Shown here piece by piece: positions 34,561 through 44,600 of a stretch of DNA of 64,000 nucleotides. Below the pieces are notes generated by a model, which was not told where the DNA came from, did not search any database, and saw only the letters and a program-made list of their open reading frames with translations. A program made the position numbers and the translations under genes. This stretch comes from Mytilus edulis (Eukaryota; Mollusca; Bivalvia; Mytilida; Mytilidae): positions 26,435,585-26,499,584 of the forward strand of contig NC_092345.1 in NCBI RefSeq assembly GCF_963676685.1. Reading direction: 5' to 3'. Position 1 is the stretch's first letter. Every line of letters starts with the position of its first letter.

Positions 34561-35274
34561 ACGAATTATATATCCGCATATATACGCAAATCAGTATGTA
34601 TGCTATATTTTAAAAATACAATTCAGCTCAAAGGAAAAACAACGTTTTAGCCTTCTATATTCATAAGAGTCCGCATTTTTAATTTCAATGTTAGAATATT
34701 TAATTTAGAAAAAAGTGCCCCAAAAAACAAAATCGGCTTCCAAAAACTGGACTGTTTGTCTGGAATTGAAAAATAAGGGTAGTTTGAATTGAATAAGGGC
34801 TGAAAAGAATCGAGTTACTTTTAATTATGTTAACTTTTCATCTTATCCTTTAGCGTTGACTTTAGCATAATTTAAGAAACGATTTGTATATCTTGTACTA
34901 TTTTTTTCGTCCTAAAAAGTAATGTTGTAAGTACATGCAATCTGGTGAAAACCTAAACCTATTATAATGTATTAGATAAGATATAAAGGGTTTCTAATTC
35001 TTAAACGTGTAAAGCATATTGAACTTTCTCATTTGCAGCATCTGCTTAACCACATGTAATCATATTATAAAATTGTTGATAAACATATATAAACAATTTA
35101 CTCTTCGAAGATAACAACAAATCTGCTTTTCAACATCATACTTTAAAATAATTGAACGTAATGGTTCAGTGATTAACAATTTTAGCTGTGACATTACACT
35201 TGCTGTTGATATCTCTTTTTGTTCCCTGACCATTGGATTTTAAAACAAATATAACAAGAGGCAAGAAAAGTGCG
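34561..35274. other. Intergenic DNA
   Basis: No gene was seen. The stretch 34860-35110 resembles 9130-9500 (AAAGCATA..AACTTTCTCATTTGC, ATATAAACAA), suggesting another diverged dispersed repeat. Confidence 0.5.
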
Positions 35275-35599
35275 TTCATCAGTGACGCCTAAATCAAAAA
35301 TATTTATAAACCCAAACTAGTACAAAGTTGAAGAGCATTGAGGATCCAAAATTCCAAAAAGTTGTGCCAAATACGGCTAAGGTAATCTATGCCTGGGATA
35401 AGAAAATCCTTTGTTTTTCAAAAAGTTCAAAGTTTTTTATACGGGATATTTATAAAAATGACCACATTATTGATATTCATGTCAACACCGAAGTGTTGAC
35501 TACTGGGCTGGTGATACCCTCGGGGACGAAACGTCCACCAGCAGTGGCATCGACCAAGTGGTGTAAATAGTTATCAAAGGTACCAGGATTATAATTTAG

Positions 35600-35645
35600 T
35601 ACGCCAGACGCCCGTTTCGTCTACATAAGACTCATCAGTGACGCT
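35600..35645 (-). ncRNA. Hammerhead ribozyme motif (array 1, unit 1)
   Basis: Core CUGAUGAG and CGAAAC intact, stems I and II intact. Stem III is ACGGGCGU instead of the palindromic ACGCGCGU, one mismatch. Confidence 0.85.
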
Positions 35646-35955
35646 CAAATCAAAAATATTTATAAACCCAAACTAGTACAAAGTTGAAGAGCATTGAGGA
35701 TCCAAAATTCTAAAAAGTTGTGCCAAATACGGCTAAGGTAATCTATGCCTGGGATAAGAAAATCCTTAGTTTTTCAAAAAGTTCAAAGTTTTGTATACGG
35801 GAAATTTATAAAAATGACCACATTATTGATATTCATGTCAACACCGAAGTGTTGACTACTGGACTGGTGATACCCTCGGGGACGAAACGTCCACCAGCAG
35901 TGTCATCGACCCAGTGGTGTAAATAGTTATCAAAGGTACCAGGATTATAATTTAG

Positions 35956-36001
35956 TACGCCAGACGCGCGTTTCGTCTACATAAGACTCATCAGTGACGC
36001 T
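35956..36001 (-). ncRNA. Hammerhead ribozyme motif (array 1, unit 2)
   Basis: Complete consensus: stem I GCGUCA with UGGCGU, CUGAUGAG, stem II GUCU/AGAC, CGAAAC, stem III ACGC/GCGU, cleavage after GUC. Confidence 0.92.
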
Positions 36002-36311
36002 CAAATCAAAAATATTTATAAACCCAAACTAGTACAAAGTTGAAGAGCATTGAGGATCCAAAATTCCAAAAAGTTGTGCCAAATACGGCTAAGGTAATCT
36101 ATGCCTGGGATTAGAAAATCCTTAGTTTTTCAAAAAGTTCAAAGTTTTTTATACGGAAAATTTATAAAAATGACCACATTATTGATATTCATGTCAACAC
36201 CGAAGTGTTGACTACTGGGCTGGTGATACCCTCGGGGACGAAACGTCCACCAGCAGTGGCATCGACCTAGTGGTGTAAATAGTTATCAAAGGTACCAGGA
36301 TTATAATTTAG

Positions 36312-36357
36312 TACGCCAGACGCGCGTTTCGTCTACATAAGACTCATCAGTGACGCT
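36312..36357 (-). ncRNA. Hammerhead ribozyme motif (array 1, unit 3)
   Basis: Identical to the unit 2 motif at 35956-36001. Confidence 0.92.
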
Positions 36358-36667
36358 CAAATCAAAAATATTTATAAACCCAAACTAGTACAAAGTTGAA
36401 GAGCATTGAGGATCCAAAATTCTAAAAAGTTGTGCCAAATACGGCTAAGGTAATCTATGCCTGGGATAAGAAAATCCTTAGTTTTTCAAAAAGTTCAAAG
36501 TTTTGTATACGGGAAATTTATAAAAATGACCACATTATTGATATTCATGTCAACACCGAAGTGTTGACTACTGGGCTGGTGATACCCTCGGGGACGAAAC
36601 GTCCACCAGCAGTGTCATCGAACCAGTGGTGTAAATAGTTATCAAAGGTACCAGGATTATGATTTAG

Positions 36668-36713
36668 TACGCCAGACGCGCGTTTCGTCTACATAAGACT
36701 CATCAGTGACGCT
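36668..36713 (-). ncRNA. Hammerhead ribozyme motif (array 1, unit 4)
   Basis: Identical to the unit 2 motif; the following unit is cut off near 36795. Confidence 0.92.
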
Positions 36714-37034
36714 CAAATCAAAAATATTTATAAACCCAAACTAGTACAAAGTTGAAGAGCATTGAGGATCCAAAATTGCAAAAAAGTTGTGCCAAAGTAA
36801 AATAACAACAAAAATAAACTTCAAGTCAAATTCAAAACGGAAAAAAAATCCCTTTACAAATGCCAAAATCAAAATTGTAAACATTTCCATTACTTCGACA
36901 GGTTTGCTTAGTTTTGTACATTTACTAAAGAATCTTGAGTATTTCAAATCATCATCTCTTCTATCATTCTTCAGTATTTTACGCCTTACCGATTGATTCT
37001 TCTTCCTTTTTTCATTTGAGTCGGAGTTTCTCCA

Positions 37035-37540
37035 GACACTTGTCAAAAACAAGAGGATCAAAGTTACCAGATCATTTAATTTCTCTTTCAGATATATTGA
37101 TGATGTTCTTTCCATTATCAATCCAAACTTTTCTGATTATGTCCCATTAACATAACTCCAGAACTAGAAACTAGAAACATTTTTAGACTTATACCTCGAA
37201 TTTGACATAAGCGGTCATCTCAGTACCAGAATCTCTGACAAATGAAACGAGTTTAATTTGAAATAATACATTTCCTCCACCATAGTTGCAATATACCAAC
37301 TTCAGCTGCATTTGGGATATACATTTCCCAACTCATTCAGTATCCAAGAGCATGCAGCTGCTACTCATACTTAGTAAAACGTCACTAGTGTCTGAGTAGC
37401 AAAGGTATATCAGAGAAAGTCTCGTCCTTTTTCTAAAAATAAGTTCACCAGAAAATAGCAAGACCTTGTTGACAAATATTCTGTATCAACTTCACAAATA
37501 ATACACGGTGGTCTCTACTTATAGATTCTAGGTCCTGACG
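37035..37540 (+). pseudogene. Ruined Penelope-like reverse transcriptase fragment (PLE-3)
   Basis: Translation on + gives FSFRYIDDVLSIINPNFSDY with an intact YIDD, then stops, then FLDLYLEF and STRISDK, matching the order in PLE-1 and PLE-2. Several stops and frameshifts follow. The 126-codon frame on the - strand is its shadow. Confidence 0.75.
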
Positions 37541-37879
37541 TTGTTTTTCATCTTAATAACGTGTTAAAGTATTCTCTTTTTGTATTTGTAAATTATTACT
37601 TTTACTGTTTAGCCCCGTCATTGTTGTGGTGTTCCAAGGAAAATTCTTGTATCTTTGTCTTTCGTTTTTACTAATGTGCCTCTTTAAAATTCATTTTTGT
37701 TTCTCTTTGATGACATATTTGCTTGTTGTTTTAGTGATAAAGATTAAGATAATAACACTACGTTGGCTGCTGCACCCCAAATATTGATATTTTAGCTATT
37801 ATGCCCCTTTGTTTTTGTTTAAAAATCGTTTTCAATATAAATAAATTGTATTCGACTGGTATACAAGGTAGAGGTTTAT

Positions 37880-37990
37880 CAACTATAAAACCTGGTTTAA
37901 TCGACCATTGGCTACAGACAAAAAATGCCTATACTAAGTCAGGAATATGACAGTTGTTACTCATTCGTTTGATGTGTTTGAGCTTTTGAT
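37880..37990 (-). repeat. Dispersed SINE-like repeat (reverse), family 'GGTGGATCAAACCTGG'
   Basis: AAAACCTGGTTTAATCGACCA and AGTCAGGAATATGACAGTTG are reverse landmarks of this family. Confidence 0.65.
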
Positions 37991-38627
37991 TTTTTAATTA
38001 AACTTGAATCAGTGTTCATACCTTTAGATTCTTGTTCGAAACATGAAATCCAGCCTTTGGATCGGTTGATTTTTGATTACAACATGTATAAGTACACAAA
38101 TCTGACTTCAAAGTTTTATGATCGATATGCCTGACCTTGATAATAGATATTTGATAATTTCTATATAACTCATTTACTTCTAAAGACTCACAAATACGTT
38201 TATTGTTTTAAAACTGTCCATAACGCCTTATGATGCTATTTAGATTTCTTGGTTTGTGTTTTGTTGGGGTTGTGTCTCATTTACTATACACATACACCCG
38301 GTCTAAGTAACATAAAAATAAGTGTAATTTCTATTGTAAACTTTGTCTGACAGTTTTACATCTTAGTTTTTCGAGACATACAGTGGCAGTAAATAACAAA
38401 CAACGTGTCAAATGCTGTCCTTTAATGAATATTTCTTTATTCAATTGAAAAGAAGCACAAAATAAATATATTTTTTTTGAAATTTATCAATGCTGTTGCT
38501 TCATATATTAAAATTAAAAATAGTTAGTATACGTTCGGACAAATCAATTTGTCTAAACAAAACTCGATCATCAAATATCGACTGTAAGTTTTGATGATTC
38601 TTCGACGAACTGCTCTCAGTATTGAAT

Positions 38628-38641
38628 TCACTTTTTGTTAA
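38628..38641 (-). CDS. Gene B exon 4 (C-terminus and stop)
   Basis: Acceptor AATTATTTTTTTCAG, then TT AAC AAA AAG TGA, completing Ile from the preceding A. It ends Ile-Asn-Lys-Lys. A candidate AATAAA lies about 190 nt downstream (38436-38441, - strand). Confidence 0.65.
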
Positions 38642-41600
38642 CTGAAAAAAATAATTTACACGTTTAACGCAGAATGTACTAAATATTATCGGTCATGAAA
38701 ACAATGCAGCTTAGCAAAACAACATTACAGTTAAAGACAATGCCATGAATTTTGTTTTTCGTCCACTTATGAATTTCAATATGCCTTTGGAATCGCTACG
38801 CTCATGTGAAATTGTTATCCTTTGGTCATTGTGTCAGTTCACACGACACGAAAGCTGCTAATGACTTTTTAGTACATTTAATTAGTAGATTCCAGTTATT
38901 TGAAGATTCAAAAGTTTCAGTTGTTCAAATCGTGGATTAATATGATTATGAGGTTGAATTATAATATGCATATACGACTTTTTTATATATGGTTTTAAAA
39001 CTCTTATTAACAATTACTTTTTAAATGAGTATGATAAAATACAAAATGTAAGTTTTTTAGAGTCAAGTCGAAAAGGTTCATTACTTTTTGGTGAAACATT
39101 AAACATGGAATCAAAAATGTTAAAAACTGGGATGAGCAGATCGTTTCTGAAATAATGAAAAAAGGTCCTTAGTCAACATTTTAATGAATGGAAATAATTT
39201 CAATTAAAAATTAGGAACGGAATATCTACGCAACTCTATGATGAAAGGTTTGTAACCACAATAAGTTTGTATACTCTAAGTCAAGTTCCAAAGATCTTGG
39301 TACAAGCAAAGAATCTTCTCATCTTTTGAAAAGATTGGCTAAAATTATAAGCTACCAAGTATAAGTTGTATTGTAACACTATAAGCCTAGATAAGATGGA
39401 CGATCGAACGCTCATAACTTTGTCATTAATCAGGTCAATTGGTTTTGATTGAATTGTGTCACATTTTGTGATGTCGGGGCATTTTATAGGTAAGTATGTT
39501 GTTGTTTTCATTGTGAAAGTTCAGTCTGAACTTTTATTATCAACTATAATGACGTTATCGATCACCGCATCTCCTTTTTAGCTCACCTGGCTCAAAGGGC
39601 CAAGTGAGCTTTTCTCATCACTTGGCGTCCGTCGTCCGTCGTCCGTCGTCGTCGTCGTCCGTCGTTAGCTTTTACACAAATCTTCACCTCTGAAACTACT
39701 GGGCCAAATTTAACGAAATTTGGCCACAATCAACATTGGGGTATCTAGTTTAAAAAATGTATCCGGTGACCCGATCAACCAACCAAGATGGCCACCAGAG
39801 CTAAAAATAGAACATAGGGGTGAAATGCGGTTTTTGGCTTTTAACTCAAAAACCAAAGCATTTACAGCAAATCTGACATGGGGGTTAAATCGTTCATCAG
39901 GTCAAATCTATCTGCCCTGAAATTTTCAGATGAATCGGACAACCCGTTGTTGGGTTGCTGCCCCTGAATTGGTAATTTTATGGAAATTTTACTGTTTTTG
40001 GTTATTATCTTGAATATTATTATAGATAGAGATAAACTGTAAACAGCAAAAATGTTTAGCAAAGTAAGATTTACAAATAAGTCAAATGACCGAAATGGTC
40101 AGCTGACCCCTTTAGGAGTTATTGCCCTTTATAGTCAATTTTAACCATTTTTCTTAAATCTTAGTAATCTTTTACAAAAATCTTCTCCTCTGAAATTTCT
40201 GGGCCAAATTAATCCAAACTTGTCCACAACCATCATTAGGGTATTTCGTTTGAAAAATGTGTCCGATGACCGCTACATATATAGATAGAGATAACCTGTA
40301 AAAGCAATAATGTTCAGCAAAGTAAGATTTACAAATAAGTCAACATAACTGAAATGGTCAATTGACCCCCTAAGGAGTTAATGTCCTTTATAGTCAATTT
40401 TTAATTTTTAATGCCTTTTCACCATCGTATGTGACGTAATTTTTAATGCCTTTTCACCGTCGTATGTGACGTCATTTTCATAATTTACTGCGTTGAGGCC
40501 TGGACTGATTCGGGTGGGTCTATTCTGTGTTGGTCATTCATTATGTATTCGTGTTTGTTTTATGTAATGAGTTAATACTTCAGTTTCATTATGTATATCT
40601 GTTATATTCATTTGATAAAATTTACTGTTTGCTATAGCATTAATTGTTCTAAATAATAAGGATGTTCTTATCCCAAGCATACAAACTTAGTCGTATTTGA
40701 CACAACCTTTTTCAACTTTTGATCTTCAGTACTGTACAACTTTGTACTTTTTTTCGCTTTCGATCTTTTATATCTGGGCGTCACTAGTGAGTCTTGTGTG
40801 GACGAGGTGCGTTTTTGTCGTATTAAATTTTAAACCTGATGTTTTTTGTTATTCATTAATCATGTGTTTCTTTGTCTAATACGTTTTCCTATTTATTTGT
40901 ATTGTAGTCCTGTAATATTATGTTGTCATTTCTAAGTTATATTTAACATTGCCATTAAAGTGCGAGGTTTGGCATGCCACAAAACCAGGTTCAACCCACC
41001 ATTTTTTCCTTTAAAAATATACTGTACCAAATCAGGAATATGGCCATTGTTATATTATAGTTCGTTTCTGTGTGTGTTACAGTTTAACGTTGCGTCGTTT
41101 GTTTTCTCTTATTTTTGAGTGTAAATTGACATTGTGATAAGACGTGTCACGGTACTTGTCTATCTCAAATTCATGTATTTGGGTTTGATGTTATATTTGT
41201 TATTTTCGTGGGATTTTGTCTGATGCTTGGTCTGTTTCTGTGTGTGTTAGTTACATTGTAGTGTTGTGTCGTTGTTCTCCTCTTATATTTATGCGTTTCC
41301 GTCAGTTTTAGTTTGTTACCCCGATTTTGTTTTTTGTCCATGGATTTATGAGTTTGAACAGCGGTATACTACTGTTGCCTTTATTTAACAATTTTCATTG
41401 GGCCAAGTTCATTATAGATATAGATATTTGTAAGCAGCAAGAATTTTCAGTAAAGTAAGATGTACAAACACATCGCCATCACCAAAACACAATTTTGTCA
41501 TGAATCCATCTGTTTCTTTTGTTTAATATTCACATATACCAAGGTGAGCGACACTCTTTAGAGCCTCTAGTTTTATATTACTACTTACTCTTACGAAAAC

Positions 41601-44600
41601 AACATCCCCTGTAAGAACGACAATTGTAGTAGGCATTGTTACTATAATAATAGTAGCCTTTGTTGTTATAGAAATAGTAATCTCCACGACATCTGTTCTT
41701 TCTCTTGGTGCAGTAATATCTGAATTTTCTGGTTGGGTTACCTATGAGACAAATAATTAAAAGTTTAAAAATATTATTGTTTAAAATTCAAAAATAAAAT
41801 CTAAATCGTTGCTTTTACCTTAAATTCAAATCAAATATGAATTATGAGATATATATGATGGATGAATAAACACATCATAGATACCAGGATTAACATTTTA
41901 TTACGGCAGACGCGCGTTTCGCCTACAAAAGACTCATCAGTGACGCTAGAATAAAAAAAATATTAAAAAGGCCTAAAAAGTACGAAGTTAAAGAGCATTG
42001 AGGACCAAAAATTCCTAAAAGTTTTGCCAAATACAGTTATGGTAATCTATTCCTGAGTTAGAAAATTATGAACATATCAATATAACTCGAGTCAACAGAA
42101 TATACAATAATAATGATTATTGATGAATAAAATATACAAATACAAAGTTAACGCAAACGTGTTTTACTTAAATTTGTGTAACATTTTATTATTTGAAACA
42201 AACTCATCTCATATACCGATATCATAATTGGAAGGCCACACATAGTTCAAAGTTGAGTAGCAACATAAAACAAACATTTCGAAAGGTGTTGCAAAATATA
42301 AGTTAGATTAAGAGACCTTACATACAAAATACTATTTGTATCTCAACATAGTTTACATGACAGAGCTATTATTTGAATAGCATAGCTCGCTTTCCTAATT
42401 TGGTTCAAGCTACGTTTTCCTCTTGTGGTAAGGAGTAGACCAAAGAAAATACAGTCATATATTTTTATTGTCATGGTTTAAAGATTTTATCGCGTTGAAA
42501 TGAATTAGAAGATGTTTTCGTTATGGGGGCGATCCTTCACGTAATCGAACTATCTTTTATTGGTGGTGTGTCTTTTTTTTTTGTAAATTCTAGTAGCCCT
42601 GCGCACAGTACATCAAGTTTTTAGTTTTTTTTAATTACTTGTACTATCAATATAAAGGTGATTATACTCAAACATCAACGTCATTGGAAAAAGGTAAATT
42701 CACAAAAAACAGAAATCCGAGGAAATTTTAAAACGGAAAGTCCCGAATCAAATGGCAAAATTAAAAGCTCAAACATACCAAACGAATTGATAATGACTGT
42801 TATATTGCTGACTTGGTACAGACATTTTTGGTTTTATAGCTAGCCAAATCTCTCTTTTATGACAGTCTATACAGTTCCATTATATTGACAACGTGGGTGA
42901 ACAATACAAAACACATAATAGGTACACATGTCAAAAATAAGGGTACAGCGGTCAACATTGTGTTATAATGTTAATCACTATAAAAACAAACAAATATACA
43001 ACAAAGAAGAACCAATTACATTTAGACAAAGGACATTGATAAAAAGGAAAGACAAGGCTACGAACTTGTACCATAGCACCATAATGGGATGTATAAGTAC
43101 TGAGCCAAGCAAATAAATATGCAACAAAGAAACACAAAAAGGCACAAAGACTAAGCACATACGCAAAAATTAAAGACGAGAATACAAACATTGTACCATA
43201 GGACAATATCCCAATGAACTGATGTATATTGCAGAACCATCTCATATGTATCAAAAATAATACGAAAAGGCAAAAAGCCCGTTATCAAACATGAAAACAA
43301 GAATACTAATATTTAATGGAATTTAATGGAAGTATTATTTGATATTTTGTATCAGAGATGCTTGATCATTCATTCGACATTACTTGTGAAAAAATGGAAA
43401 GCCAACATAGAATGAATTCCATTACAGTTTTCTACTTCAGGTTGTAAAAGGTCTTGAATAAAAGCATATCGGTAGTATATATAATGGTTATTGCTTTTTG
43501 TAAACAGTACAGAGCTGAATTATAATCATGTTTATATATACTCACGTGGAAGGCAACATCCAGCATAAGAAGCACAATTATATCTATAAGACCTACTGCC
43601 ATATCGACAATATCCGGTGTTGCCATAATAAAAGTATCCTGATCGACAACCCCCATTAGTGCAGTATCCTCTTACTTTGTAATCATATTTATTATACGAT
43701 TTAACTGTATAGAAGAAATATACGATATTTGTTAAAAAGAAAATAAAGAAAAAATGAGATTGTAATTGTATAGAATAAACGCTAATAAATATTATCCCAG
43801 ACACCAGGCGTATTATAGTTATACATGTTAAATGTGCAAACTTTTGTACCACTACCTCCCATGGAGCCAACATTTACATAACCTGATCCGCCGTTTAAGT
43901 ACTGTTTGTCACTATTGTACCATAACCGACGACTTAAATTTTGCAATATCATAGCGTAGAATTTAACCGTCATTAATAAAAAAAATTTAAAGATTCAGAT
44001 GATTTAAAGAATAACTATGTCACAGAAGTAATAGTACATGTATCGAAATAGAGGGGAGACATTATGATATAAAAAACCGACGAACAGCATACCAAAAGTT
44101 ATTTTAACAAAAAGAAATAAACAATAATAACATTATAGATACGAGGATTTTTTTGTATTAACGCAAGACGAGCATTTCGTTTCCAAAAGACTCATCAGTG
44201 ACGCTCGAATCCAAAAAAGTTTAAAAGGCCAAAGAAACTATAAAGTACGAAGTTGAAGAGTTTTGAGGACTAAAATTTCTAAAATGTTTTGCCAAATGAA
44301 GCTAAGGTAATCTATTCCTGAGGTAGAAAAACCTTTGTATTTCAAAAGTTCAAAAGTTTCGTAAACAGTTAATTTATAAATATGACCATATCAATGATAA
44401 TTTTTGTCAGAACAGAAGTGCTGACTACTTGGCTGGTGATACCCTCTGGAAATTAAAACTCCCTCAGCAGTAGAAGCCTTAAGATAGTAAATTACTATAC
44501 TACTCAAAAAGAGTTTTGCAAAAATATCATATCGAGGACTCATAACTTTGTTGAAAATGTAAAAAAATGATCTGACATTAATGGCATACCTGTTTTTAAA

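Larger units (their letters stand above)
35275..36795 (-). mobile_element. Retrozyme-type tandem array 1, 356-bp units
   Basis: About 4.3 units. Hammerhead blocks recur at 35600, 35956, 36312 and 36668, each 356 bp apart. The left edge starts inside the ribozyme core (CATCAGTGACGCC at 35279). Units alternate between two types, giving a 712-bp higher-order repeat. It lies between the converging 3' ends of genes A and B. Repeated 68-80 codon frames in it start at non-ATG or chance ATG codons and are not genes. Confidence 0.93.
39579..41571. mobile_element. Dispersed element with GCTCACCTGG terminus, interrupted by a nested repeat
   Basis: The left end TAGCTCACCTGGCTCAAAGG is matched in inverted form near the right end (AAGGTGAGCGACAC). 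Inside the left end is a CGTC/CGTCGT microsatellite (39626-39666). Internal duplicated blocks (CTGGGCCAAATT, GTAAGATTTACAAATAAGTC) occur at 39699/40200 and 40063/40321. The family is familiar to me from bivalve sequence; its class is uncertain. It lies in gene B intron 3, its right end 17 nt from the exon 3 donor. Confidence 0.75.

Noticed and set aside
35500-35560. A second hammerhead on the + strand (CTGGTGA...CGAAAC...GTC)
   Set aside because: The invariant A6 is G in all copies, and GAAAC is TAATA in family 2 while the flanking stem is kept. It is better read as a hairpin loop.
36741-37121. 126-codon frame on the - strand
   Set aside because: It is antisense to the ruined Penelope-like fragment with YIDD on the + strand.
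42952-43254. Hydrophobic 62-100 codon frames on the - strand
   Set aside because: Two overlapping frames from Lys/Thr-rich repeat DNA read in reverse; no start context or splice sites.
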